9,771 nucleotides of DNA from an uncultured Oscillospiraceae bacterium (GCA_934675115.1 CAKUPH010000080.1:1-9771), one strand, 5' to 3'. Positions 1 to 8,235 are shown, counted from the stretch's first letter. Numbers and translations are program-made. Notes: generated by a model from the sequence alone, not told the origin.

Positions 1-1512
<1,512 letters not shown>

Positions 1513-1525
1513 TCTTTACACATCG

Positions 1526-1566
1526 AAACCGCTCTCCGCGCTTCCGCGGAGAGCGGTTTTTCTTTT
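1526..1566 (+). terminator. Rho-independent terminator of hppA
   Basis: A perfect 15-bp stem pairs 1526-1540 with 1545-1559 around the 4-base loop CTTC (1541-1544). It is followed by a T-rich tract (TTTTTCTTTT, ending at 1566). It lies 13 bases after the hppA stop and separates that gene from the hydratase unit. Confidence 0.95.
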
Positions 1567-1631
1567 GGATACCTTTCCAGAGAAAGTCCCTGTTTTTAGC
1601 TGAATTTTTCTATCTTTTTGCTCTCATTTTC

Positions 1632-1660
1632 TTGCAAATCCAGCGCCGATTTGCTATGCT
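1632..1660 (+). promoter_or_regulatory. Sigma-A-type promoter of the aconitase-family hydratase
   Basis: The -35 box is TTGCAA (1632-1637) and the -10 box is TATGCT (1655-1660), with an exact 17-bp spacer. A TGC triplet directly before the -10 box (1652-1654) makes an extended -10. Transcription should start near 1667, giving a leader of about 33 bases. Two inverted repeats overlap this promoter and are listed separately. Confidence 0.8.
1634..1654. repeat. Perfect inverted repeat inside the hydratase promoter spacer
   Basis: GCAAATC (1634-1640) and GATTTGC (1648-1654) are perfect 7-bp arms separated by 7 bases. The element runs from within the -35 box to the base before the -10 box, the classic placement for a repressor operator. 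The arm centres are 14 bp apart. The protein that would bind is not identifiable from the sequence. Confidence 0.6.
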
Positions 1661-1675
1661 AAAGTAAATTGGCGC
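1643..1675. repeat. Second inverted repeat spanning the -10 box and start site of the hydratase promoter
   Basis: GCGCCGATTT (1643-1652) and AAATTGGCGC (1666-1675) are 10-base arms with 9 of 10 positions complementary; the exception would be a G-T wobble. The 13-base centre contains the -10 box. The left arm overlaps the right arm of the 1634-1654 repeat, so the two elements are interlocked. Most of the left arm is upstream of the expected transcription start, so this is more likely a DNA operator than an RNA hairpin. Confidence 0.5.
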
Positions 1676-1699
1676 AATCGCTCCACGGGAGGAATCAGA

Positions 1700-3916
1700 A
1701 TGATCACCATACAAAACCACCCCGTCCAGTGGAAGGACGGGCGCTTTGCCCCCATTGAGGCCGTCGCTGACCGCAGCGGCACCATGGCCTACGGCATTCT
1801 CACCGCGCATAACACCTCCGGCTCCGACGGCCGGCTGAAGATCCGCTTTGACGCCATGGCGTCCCACGACATCACCTACGTCGGCATTATCCAGACCGCA
1901 CGTGCCTCCGGCCTGAAGGAGTTCCCTCTGCCCTACGTGCTCACCAACTGCCACAACTCCCTGTGTGCGGTGGGCGGCACCATCAACGAGGACGACCATG
2001 TGTTCGGCCTGTCCGCCGCCAAGAAGTACGGCGGCGAGTTCGTTCCCGCCCATCAGGCCGTCATCCATTCTTACATGCGGGAGCGCTACGCCGCCCCTGG
2101 CCGGTTGATCCTCGGCTCCGACTCCCACACCCGCTACGGCGCATACGGCTGCATGGCCATCGGCGAGGGCGGCCCGGAGCTTGCCCGGCAGCTGCTGTGC
2201 AAGACCTACGACATCGCCTACCCCCGGGTCATGGCCATCTATCTCACCGGTGCGCCCCGGCCCGGCGTCGGCCCTCAGGACGTGGCGCTGGCCATCATCG
2301 GTGCCACCTTCAAGGACGGCATTGTGAAAAACTCTGTCATGGAGTTCTTTGGCCCCGGCGTGGCCAATCTCTCCATGGATTACCGCTCCGGCATCGACGT
2401 TATGACCACCGAGACCGCCTGTCTCTCGTCCGTCTGGCAGACGGACGACATGACGAAGGCCGCCCTCACCGCACTGGGCCGCGGAGACAGCTTCAAGGCT
2501 CAGGCCCCGGCGGACGGCGCGTGCTACGACGGCGTGCTCACCGTGGAGCTGGACAAGGTGGAGCCCATGATTGCCCTGCCCTTCCACCCCTCCAATGCCT
2601 ACTCCATCCGGGTCTTCAAGGAGAATATGGCCGACCTGCTCCATCAGATGGAGACCGATACCCGGGAGCAGCTGGGCATTGAGCCCCCCGCTCCCCTCAC
2701 CGACAAGATCCGGGATGGCCGCTTCTACGTGGATCAGGCTGTCATCGCCGGCTGCTCCGGCGGCACATACCAGAACCTGTGCCGGGCCGCCGACATCATC
2801 GGCGCCGCACCCATCGGCTCCAACGAGTTCTGGCTGTCCTGCTATCCCGGCTCCATGCCCATCATGATGGAGCTGACCCGTCAGGGCGTCATCTCCACCC
2901 TCATGGCTGCAGGCGCGTCCGTCCGCTCCTGCTTCTGCGGCCCCTGCTTCGGCGCGGGCGACGTGCCCGCCAACGGCGCGTTCTCCATCCGTCACTCCAC
3001 CCGGAACTTCCCCAACCGGGAGGGCTCCAAGCCCGGTGACAAGCAGGTGTCCTACGTGGCCCTGATGGACGCCCGCTCCATCGCCGCCACGGCGAAGAAC
3101 GGCGGCGTCCTCACCGCCGCCACCGAGCTGGAAAACGTCCCCGCCGACCGCCCGGATGAAAACTGGGCCTACGACGATACACCCTACAGATCCCGGGTGT
3201 ACTACGGCGTGGGCAAGCCCGATCCGGAGCAGGAGCTGGTCTTTGGCCCCAATATCGCCGACTGGCCGGAGCAGATTGCCCTGCCGGAGGACCTGCTGCT
3301 CACCGTGGCCGCCGCCATCTATGATCCCGTTACCACCACCGACGAGCTTATTCCCTCCGGCGAGACCTCCTCTTACCGCTCCAATCCCCTGCGGCTGTCC
3401 GAGTTTGCCCTGTCCCGAAAGGACCCCAACTACGTGCCCCGAGCCAAGGAGATCCTTGCCGCGGAGCAGCTGCGCCGGAAGAAGCCCAACGCCCCCGAAG
3501 TGCTGGCCGTGCTGGACGGCTTCGATCCGGCAAAAACCGGTCTTGGCTCGCTGGTCATGGCCCTCAAGCCCGGCGACGGCTCCGCCCGGGAGCAGGCGGC
3601 CTCCTGCCAGCGCGTGTTGGGCGGCTGCGCCAACATTGCCGAAGAGTACGCCACCAAGCGCTACCGCTCCAACGTGGTCAACTGGGGCATGCTGCCCTTC
3701 ATCGCCCACGGTCTTGAGACGCTGGCGCTTCAGCCCGGCGACCGGGTGTATATCCCCGGCATCCGCGCCCTGCTGGAGGGCGACGGTGAGACCGTTCAGG
3801 CGCAGGTCCTCCGGAACGGCTCTACCACGCCGGTCATCCTCTCCCTGCCCGGCCTGACCCGAGAAGAACGGGATATCATTTTGGCTGGCTGTTTGATCAA
3901 CTATTATGCAGAATAA
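1700..3916 (+). CDS. Aconitase-family hydratase (YbhJ-like), [4Fe-4S] enzyme of unknown substrate
   Basis: This is a 738-residue cytoplasmic protein of the aconitase / isopropylmalate dehydratase superfamily, whose members add or remove water on hydroxy-acids using a [4Fe-4S] cluster. Visible marks are LILGSDSHT (residues 136-144), typical of the superfamily, and the likely cluster cysteines C352 (GCSGG) and C413/C416 (CGPC). RNFPNREG (435-442) matches the aconitase NRNFxxRxG block. Residues from about 610 on form the likely swivel domain, with KRYRSNVVNWGMLPF in place of the usual GSSRE-type loop. The overall form resembles the uncharacterised E. coli YbhJ rather than true aconitase or LeuC, so the substrate is not called. 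The ATG at 1700 follows GGGAGGA (1687-1693) at good spacing. The gene is alone between its own promoter and terminator, and its neighbours give no pathway clue. Family confidence is high; function is open. Confidence 0.93.
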   Translation: MITIQNHPVQWKDGRFAPIEAVADRSGTMAYGILTAHNTSGSDGRLKIRFDAMASHDITYVGIIQTARASGLKEFPLPYVLTNCHNSLCAVGGTINEDDHVFGLSAAKKYGGEFVPAHQAVIHSYMRERYAAPGRLILGSDSHTRYGAYGCMAIGEGGPELARQLLCKTYDIAYPRVMAIYLTGAPRPGVGPQDVALAIIGATFKDGIVKNSVMEFFGPGVANLSMDYRSGIDVMTTETACLSSVWQTDDMTKAALTALGRGDSFKAQAPADGACYDGVLTVELDKVEPMIALPFHPSNAYSIRVFKENMADLLHQMETDTREQLGIEPPAPLTDKIRDGRFYVDQAVIAGCSGGTYQNLCRAADIIGAAPIGSNEFWLSCYPGSMPIMMELTRQGVISTLMAAGASVRSCFCGPCFGAGDVPANGAFSIRHSTRNFPNREGSKPGDKQVSYVALMDARSIAATAKNGGVLTAATELENVPADRPDENWAYDDTPYRSRVYYGVGKPDPEQELVFGPNIADWPEQIALPEDLLLTVAAAIYDPVTTTDELIPSGETSSYRSNPLRLSEFALSRKDPNYVPRAKEILAAEQLRRKKPNAPEVLAVLDGFDPAKTGLGSLVMALKPGDGSAREQAASCQRVLGGCANIAEEYATKRYRSNVVNWGMLPFIAHGLETLALQPGDRVYIPGIRALLEGDGETVQAQVLRNGSTTPVILSLPGLTREERDIILAGCLINYYAE

Positions 3917-3930
3917 TCTTCACATCCCCA

Positions 3931-3976
3931 AAACATCCACGGCGGCATCGTTTGATGCCGCCGTGGATGTTTCTTT
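3931..3976 (+). terminator. Rho-independent terminator of the hydratase gene
   Basis: A perfect 19-bp stem pairs 3931-3949 with 3954-3972 around the loop GTTT (3950-3953), and a T-rich run continues to 3976. It begins 15 bases after the hydratase stop codon. Because the outer bases are AAA/TTT, it may also stop transcription arriving from the other strand. Confidence 0.95.
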
Positions 3977-4020
3977 GAGATAAAATTCGCAAATTTACAA
4001 GGCATATTCAAGCCCATAGT

Positions 4021-4049
4021 TTGCTTTTCTCACTGGTTTCGGTTATAAT
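4021..4049 (+). promoter_or_regulatory. Promoter of the metal ABC importer operon
   Basis: The -35 box TTGCTT (4021-4026) and a perfect -10 box TATAAT (4044-4049) are separated by 17 bp. Transcription should begin near 4056, about 30 bases before the TTG start. I see no convincing match to the known Zur, AdcR or MntR operators. An imperfect AT-rich palindrome at 3983-3996 (AAATTCGCAAATTT) upstream of the -35 box is the only candidate regulator site. Confidence 0.8.
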
Positions 4050-4085
4050 AATATTTCAGATTTCTACACAGAAAGGACTGTTCCC

Positions 4086-5057
4086 TTGACTGTACGTTTT
4101 TCAATCAAAAAACTACTCTACATGACCCTCGCCGCAGCGCTGGCGCTGATCTGCGGCGGCTGCGCGGCAAAGACACAGACAGAGCACAACGGCATCCGCT
4201 TAGTGGCATCCACCTACCCGCTGTACGCGCTGGCCAGCGCGGTGTCCGCCGGAGCGGACGGCGTGGAGGTGAGCCGCCTGAACACCGGCGAAGTGAGTTG
4301 TCTCCACGACTACACCCTCACAGTGTCCGACATGCGGCGGCTGGAGCAGGCGGATCTCCTGCTGCTCAACGGCGCGGGGCTGGAAGAATTTCTGGACGAG
4401 GTGGTCGATCAGCTGGATGCGGACATCATTGCCGACTGCTCCTCTGCGGTCAACCTGCTGGAGAGCGACGGCAGCCATCATCACGAGGATCACGATCATG
4501 AAGAACACGGCCATGACCACGAGCACGATCCCCACTACTGGATGGATCCCCGGAACGCCGTACAGGCTGCACGCTTCATCGCGGAGCACCTTTCCGGCAC
4601 AGACCCCGAAAACGCGGAGCTGTACGCGGAAAACGCGGCGGCTGTCTCGGATGCGCTCAACACCGCCTATGACAGCTGGCACGGCCAGCTGGACGGCCTG
4701 AGCTGCCCCTACCTCATCACCTTCCACGACGGTTTTCAGTATTTCGCCGACGCCTTCGGGCTGGAACTGCTCTTCGCCATGGAGGAAGAGGACGGCGCCA
4801 CCGCCTCCGCCCGGGATATTCTTACCGCTTCCCAGCTCGTGCGGGAATACGACCTGCCCGTTGTCTTTACCGAGCGCAACGGCTCCGGCGCGGCGGCAAA
4901 GGCCGTCTCCGGCGAGACCGGCGTCCGCGTGGACACCCTCTCCATGCTCATGGATGGCCCGGACGCCCCGGAGGGCGGCGCAGTCGCGGTGCTGCGCGCC
5001 ACCTATCTCGCCCTCATGGACGAAAACATTACGACTCTGGCGGAGGTGCTGAAATGA
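4086..5057 (+). CDS. znuA: Zinc/manganese ABC transporter substrate-binding lipoprotein (ZnuA/TroA family)
   Basis: This 323-residue cluster A-1 binding protein captures a divalent metal, probably Zn2+, outside the membrane for the transporter encoded next door. The start is TTG at 4086, preceded by GAAAGGA (4071-4077) eight bases away. A basic N-terminus and hydrophobic stretch end at GGC26, the likely lipidated cysteine, although the lipobox has Cys rather than Leu at -3. Family features follow: H74 in LHDYTLT, a His/Asp/Glu-rich loop (residues 131-150), H150 in HYWMDP and H214 in FHDGFQYF are the probable metal ligands. The fourth ligand site, normally LDPL or LDM, reads LSML here (S286). 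The His-rich loop favours zinc, but manganese cannot be excluded. The stop overlaps the start of the ATPase gene (ATGA, 5054-5057). Confidence 0.93.
   Translation: MTVRFSIKKLLYMTLAAALALICGGCAAKTQTEHNGIRLVASTYPLYALASAVSAGADGVEVSRLNTGEVSCLHDYTLTVSDMRRLEQADLLLLNGAGLEEFLDEVVDQLDADIIADCSSAVNLLESDGSHHHEDHDHEEHGHDHEHDPHYWMDPRNAVQAARFIAEHLSGTDPENAELYAENAAAVSDALNTAYDSWHGQLDGLSCPYLITFHDGFQYFADAFGLELLFAMEEEDGATASARDILTASQLVREYDLPVVFTERNGSGAAAKAVSGETGVRVDTLSMLMDGPDAPEGGAVAVLRATYLALMDENITTLAEVLK
5042..5056 (+). promoter_or_regulatory. Ribosome site fixing the start of the ATPase gene
   Basis: GGAGGT (5042-5047) lies six bases before the ATG at 5054, which overlaps the stop of the upstream gene as ATGA. 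The next in-frame alternative starting codon (GTG, Val45) would remove part of the nucleotide-binding fold. The Cys/His-rich tail is therefore genuinely part of the protein. Confidence 0.85.
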
Positions 5058-5848
5058 ACCCCGAACACTCCTGCAAACACCACGACTGCTGCTTCCATCA
5101 CGCCAAGAACTGCCACGACGCCTGCTGCCTGCGGCTGACGGATCTGGGCGTCACGGCGGAGGATGGGCGGCAGCTGCTCCATGACGTGAACCTGCACATC
5201 CACTGCGGGGAGATCGTTTCCATCATCGGCCCCAACGGTGCGGGCAAATCCACCCTGTTCAAGGCCATTCTGGGCCAGCAGCCCTATCAGGGTACCATCC
5301 ACTTCGAGACCTCCGGCGGGCACCCCGCCCGGCCCAAGGTGGGCTATGTGCCCCAGTCCCCGGCCTTTGATTCCGGAGACCCGCTGACGGTGCTGGATCT
5401 GTTTGCCGCCTCCATTTCCCGGTGGCCAGTGTGCCTGCCGGTGCCAAAGATCCTGCGCCTCAAAGTATCAGACTGTCTGGAACGGGTCCACGGCGCGAAG
5501 CTGCTGGACCGCCGGGTTGGCACCCTGTCCGGCGGCGAGCTCCAGCGGGTGCTGCTGGCCATGGCGCTGGAGCCCCTGCCCCACGTCCTCATTCTGGACG
5601 AGCCGCTGTCCGGCGTGGACATTGAGGGCGCGGCCCAGCTCATGGATATGCTGGACGAGCTGCGGCGGAAATTTGACCTGTCCATCCTCCTGTCCACCCA
5701 CGATTTCGACTCTCTGCGCACCTACTCCGATCAGGTCATCCTGCTCAAGGAGACGGTATTGTACTCCGGCACCCCCGCCGAGGTGCTGGGCAGCGAGGAA
5801 TTTCGCCGGGTCTTTCATCTTGGCGGCCGAAAGGAGGGGCAGGCATGA
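5054..5848 (+). CDS. znuC: Zinc/manganese ABC transporter ATP-binding protein with Cys/His-rich N-terminal tail (ZnuC family)
   Basis: This 264-residue ATPase on the cytoplasmic side powers metal import. It carries a complete ABC set: Walker A GPNGAGKST (residues 59-67), Q-loop Q101 in GYVPQ, signature LSGGELQ (158-164), Walker B VLILDEP (178-184) with catalytic E183, and switch His H216 in STHD. The unusual part is the first 25 residues. They hold H5, C7, H9, H10, C12, C13, H15, H16, C20, H21, C24 and C25, twelve potential metal ligands before the first strand of the fold; classical ZnuC and MntB-type ATPases start almost directly at that strand. The start is supported by a good ribosome site and translational coupling to the binding-protein gene. 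The gene is coupled to the permease by another ATGA overlap (5845-5848). Membership of a metal importer is secure from context; zinc over manganese is inferred. Confidence 0.94.
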   Translation: MNPEHSCKHHDCCFHHAKNCHDACCLRLTDLGVTAEDGRQLLHDVNLHIHCGEIVSIIGPNGAGKSTLFKAILGQQPYQGTIHFETSGGHPARPKVGYVPQSPAFDSGDPLTVLDLFAASISRWPVCLPVPKILRLKVSDCLERVHGAKLLDRRVGTLSGGELQRVLLAMALEPLPHVLILDEPLSGVDIEGAAQLMDMLDELRRKFDLSILLSTHDFDSLRTYSDQVILLKETVLYSGTPAEVLGSEEFRRVFHLGGRKEGQA

Positions 5849-6687
5849 ATCTCTGGTATTCCATCGTGGAACTGCTGCCCTTTGAGTGGGCGGCGGAGGG
5901 CTCCATGTACTTTATGAAAAACGCGCTGCTGGCCCTGCTGGTGGTCTCTCCCCTGTTCGGCATTCTGTCCACCATGGTGGTCACCCGGCGGATGTCCTTC
6001 TTTTCCGACGCGCTGGGCCATTCCGCCTTCACCGGTGTGGCCGTGGGCGCTATCTGCGGCCTTGGGGAGCCCCTGTGGGGCGCGGTGATCTTCGCCGCGC
6101 TGCTGGCCTTGCTGTTCACCGCCGTCCGGCGGCGGACGAGCCTTGCCAGCGACACCGTCATCGGCGTATTCTCCTCCACCGCCGTGGCGCTGGGCATTTT
6201 TATCGCCACCTTCGGCGGCGGCTCCTTTACAAAATTCAACTCCTACCTCATCGGTGACATTCTCTCCGTCACGCCGGGGAAGATCGCCGTGCTGGCCGTC
6301 ATCCTGCTGGGCGTGCTGGCTCTGTGGGGGCTGTTCTACAACAAGCTGATGCTGTCCGCCGTCCACCCGGACCTTGCCAACAGCCGGGGCATCAGCATCT
6401 TCTGGCAGGACGCCATGTTCTCCGTGGCCGTAGCCATCGTCGTCACCCTGTCCATGACCTGGGTGGGCCTGCTGGTCATCAACTCCCTGCTGGTGCTCCC
6501 GGCGGCCGCCGCCCGGAACCTTGCAAAGAACATGTTCCAATACCACCTGTACGCCCTTCTGGCCGCCGTCGTGGCCGGGATCGCCGGACTGCTGACCAGC
6601 TACTACATCGGCTCGTCCACCGGCGCGTGCATCACGCTGTACCTCGCGGCGTGGTTTGCCGTCACCTTCTGCTTCCGCCGGAAATGA
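5845..6687 (+). CDS. znuB: Zinc/manganese ABC transporter permease (ZnuB family, ABC-3 type)
   Basis: This 280-residue integral membrane protein would form, as a dimer, the channel of the metal importer. About eight hydrophobic segments are visible, starting near residue 25 and ending at 274. Family landmarks are RRMSFFSDALGHSAFTGVA (48-66), the cytoplasmic-loop region conserved in ABC-3 permeases; an internal stretch GDILSVTP (137-144); and VGLLVINSLLVLPAAAARNL (207-226) near the C-terminal third. Length is normal for the family. The ATG at 5845 overlaps the stop of the ATPase gene and follows AGGAGG (5832-5837) with 7-base spacing, so the three genes are translated as a coupled operon. The stop is inside the left A-tract of the bidirectional terminator. 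No oddities were seen. Confidence 0.94.
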   Translation: MNLWYSIVELLPFEWAAEGSMYFMKNALLALLVVSPLFGILSTMVVTRRMSFFSDALGHSAFTGVAVGAICGLGEPLWGAVIFAALLALLFTAVRRRTSLASDTVIGVFSSTAVALGIFIATFGGGSFTKFNSYLIGDILSVTPGKIAVLAVILLGVLALWGLFYNKLMLSAVHPDLANSRGISIFWQDAMFSVAVAIVVTLSMTWVGLLVINSLLVLPAAAARNLAKNMFQYHLYALLAAVVAGIAGLLTSYYIGSSTGACITLYLAAWFAVTFCFRRK

Positions 6688-6727
6688 AAAAAGCTCCCGG
6701 AGTTTCTGAGAACTCCGGGAGTTTTTT
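6687..6727. terminator. Bidirectional terminator between the importer operon and the MATE gene
   Basis: An 11-bp perfect stem (CTCCCGGAGTT at 6694-6704 with AACTCCGGGAG at 6711-6721, loop TCTGAG) is flanked by A6 (6687-6692) and T6 (6722-6727). It therefore works in both directions and serves the two convergent units. It overlaps the stop codons of both genes (6685-6687 plus strand; 6728-6726 minus strand), so the units have no untranslated spacer beyond the terminator. Confidence 0.95.
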
Positions 6728-8084
6728 AATGCTTTGCCACCAGCCGCTTCGTGCGCCACTGGCCGCCCCGCCAGCGCAGCAGGAACAGCACCGCCCGCAG
6801 GCATTCGTCCGCCGCCTGCGCGGCCCAGATGCCGGGCAGGCCGTACCCCAGCACAATGCCGAGGAGGAAGCCGCCGCCCACGCTCACCGACCACGCGCTG
6901 ATGATGCAGATGGTAATGGGGAACCTGATGTCGCCGCAGGCCTGAAGGCTCCGGCACATGACGATGTTCACCGCCCGGCCCATTTCCAGCGGGATCTCCA
7001 CCAGCATGACGGAGGCACACAGAGCCAGCACGTTGGCGTCCTTGGTGAACAGGCTGTAGACCGGCCTTGCGAACACGAAGAGCAGAACAGACACGCACGT
7101 GGAGATAACCACCGCCCGCCGCAGGGTGTAGGACACCTTTTTCGCCACGATGTCAGGCTCTCCCGCACCCATGTGGTAGGCCACCACCACCTGCGCCGCC
7201 TGCCCGATGGCGGAGGCGAAGATGTAAGACAGCATAGCGAACATATTGGCGTACACCTTGGTGGTCACCACGTAGATGGGCAGCATATTGCAGAAGGTCT
7301 GGAGCACCAGCTGGCTGCCGTTATAGGACACCGACTCGCCGCCGGTGGGGATACCGATCTTCAGCAGCGTCCGCAGCTGCCAGATGGGGAAGGGCCGCAA
7401 GAACTTCACAGACAGCATCCCGGGGAACCGCTTCCGGAACATCCGCCAGATGACGATGACGCCCACCAGACGGCTCACGTCGCTGGCCAGCGCCGCGCCG
7501 GCGGCCCCCATGGCGGGCAGGCCGAAGGCCCCGTTGATGAACACCGCATTGCCCGCGATATTCAGTAAATTGACGCCCACGGAGATGATCATGCTCTCCT
7601 TCATCATCTGGTTGCTGCGGAAAAAGGCGCTGAACGTCAGGTAGATGGCCTGAAGCAGCATACCCACAGAAATGATGCGGGTATAGTCGCAGGTGGCCTT
7701 GAAAATCTTCTCGTTGACGCCCATGAGGTGATAGATGGGCTGGCACAGCAGGAACAGAATGACCATGATCGCCGCGCCGAAGATGGCGTTGGCCAGCAGA
7801 GATACGGTGTACGTCTCCCCCAGCTCGCTCAGGGCGTTGGCTCCGATGTGCTGGGCGATGAGGATCATGGCCGCCGTGCAGATGACGGAAAACACGATGA
7901 GCATCAGGTTCGTGATCTGGTTCGCGTTGCCGATGGCGCCGACGGAGTCGGAATCGTACCAGCCCACCATGATCTGGTCGGCGTTGCCCACCAGCATCTG
8001 GAGCACCAGCTCAATAAAAATGGGCCACGTCAGCTTGAGGATGTTCTGCTGACGCTCCCCTTCGTTTTGTTTCATACCGGGCAT
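6726..8084 (-). CDS. MATE-family multidrug/metabolite efflux transporter
   Basis: This 452-residue inner-membrane protein of the MATE family exports drugs or metabolites in exchange for Na+ or H+. The length, about twelve hydrophobic helices and a two-fold repeat fit the family. First-half marks are TWPIFIELVLQMLVGNADQIMVGWYDSDSVGAIGNA (19-53), QHIGANALSE and FRSNQMMKESM. The second half begins near residue 240 with KIGIPTGGES and includes GQAAQVVVAYHMGAGE (294-309) and RSLQACGDIRFP. The ATG at 8084 follows AGGAAGG at suitable spacing; a second ATG at 8075 (four residues in) is possible. The first ATG forms the 3-base loop of a small 4-bp hairpin (8078-8088), which might lower initiation. Neighbours say nothing about the substrate. 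The gene has its own promoter, a leader hairpin and a downstream terminator. Confidence 0.93.
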   Translation of the reverse strand: MPGMKQNEGERQQNILKLTWPIFIELVLQMLVGNADQIMVGWYDSDSVGAIGNANQITNLMLIVFSVICTAAMILIAQHIGANALSELGETYTVSLLANAIFGAAIMVILFLLCQPIYHLMGVNEKIFKATCDYTRIISVGMLLQAIYLTFSAFFRSNQMMKESMIISVGVNLLNIAGNAVFINGAFGLPAMGAAGAALASDVSRLVGVIVIWRMFRKRFPGMLSVKFLRPFPIWQLRTLLKIGIPTGGESVSYNGSQLVLQTFCNMLPIYVVTTKVYANMFAMLSYIFASAIGQAAQVVVAYHMGAGEPDIVAKKVSYTLRRAVVISTCVSVLLFVFARPVYSLFTKDANVLALCASVMLVEIPLEMGRAVNIVMCRSLQACGDIRFPITICIISAWSVSVGGGFLLGIVLGYGLPGIWAAQAADECLRAVLFLLRWRGGQWRTKRLVAKH

Positions 8085-8108
8085 CCCGCCTTCCTGTTGG
8101 GTAGAAAA

Positions 8109-8132
8109 AGCAAACCGTCCTCGCGGTTTGCT
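8109..8132 (-). promoter_or_regulatory. U-tract hairpin in the 5' leader of the MATE gene (possible attenuator or operator)
   Basis: AGCAAACCG (8109-8117) and CGGTTTGCT (8124-8132) form a 9-bp perfect inverted repeat with a 6-base loop. Read on the minus strand, the stem runs directly into T5 (8109-8105), giving the form of an intrinsic terminator. It lies about 5-28 bases after the predicted transcription start and before the MATE start codon. It could be a leaky terminator, a 5' stabilising stem, or a DNA operator; no known riboswitch is recognised. Confidence 0.55.
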
Positions 8133-8143
8133 CAGCGGACATT

Positions 8144-8171
8144 ATTATAGCGGAAAAGCGCCGCTTGGCAA
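8144..8171 (-). promoter_or_regulatory. Promoter of the MATE gene
   Basis: On the minus strand, TTGCCA (8171-8166) and a perfect TATAAT (8149-8144) are spaced by 16 bp. Transcription would start near 8137, about 53 bases before the start codon at 8084. The promoter sits between the lysC terminator and the leader hairpin. Confidence 0.75.
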
Positions 8172-8190
8172 TTCGCAAATAAAACAAATG

Positions 8191-8216
8191 AAAGGCCGGA
8201 CTTTCGTCCGGCCTTT
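8191..8216 (-). terminator. Terminator of lysC (possibly active in both directions)
   Basis: An 11-bp stem pairs 8191-8201 with 8206-8216. On the minus strand the loop is GAAA, a stable GNRA-type loop, and the stem is followed by a T-rich stretch (TTTCATTTGTTTT). On the plus strand a T6 run comes a few bases later (8221-8226 region). It lies about 20 bases after the lysC stop and just before the MATE promoter. Confidence 0.88.
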
Positions 8217-8235
8217 GTCCTTTTTTGCTGTCGGC

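Noticed and set aside
1610..3709. A 699-residue open frame on the minus strand opposite the hydratase gene
   Set aside because: It is a shadow of the GC-rich hydratase codon pattern: low-complexity Gly/Ala/Val/His-rich product, no recognisable domain, and it runs through the hydratase promoter region. The plus-strand gene has clear family motifs.
4044..4060. AT-rich sequence at the importer -10 box considered as a Zur operator
   Set aside because: It lacks the long dyad symmetry of known Zur boxes; the only palindrome is the 6-base AATATT.
4463..4540. His-codon-rich stretch considered as a tandem repeat or a small independent gene
   Set aside because: It is in frame with the binding protein and is the typical His-rich loop of zinc-binding members of that family.
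5815..7098. Long minus-strand frame (427 residues) across the permease gene and into the MATE gene
   Set aside because: It crosses the bidirectional terminator and is antisense to znuB and out of frame with the MATE gene. The product is Gln/Gly/His-rich and has no domain.
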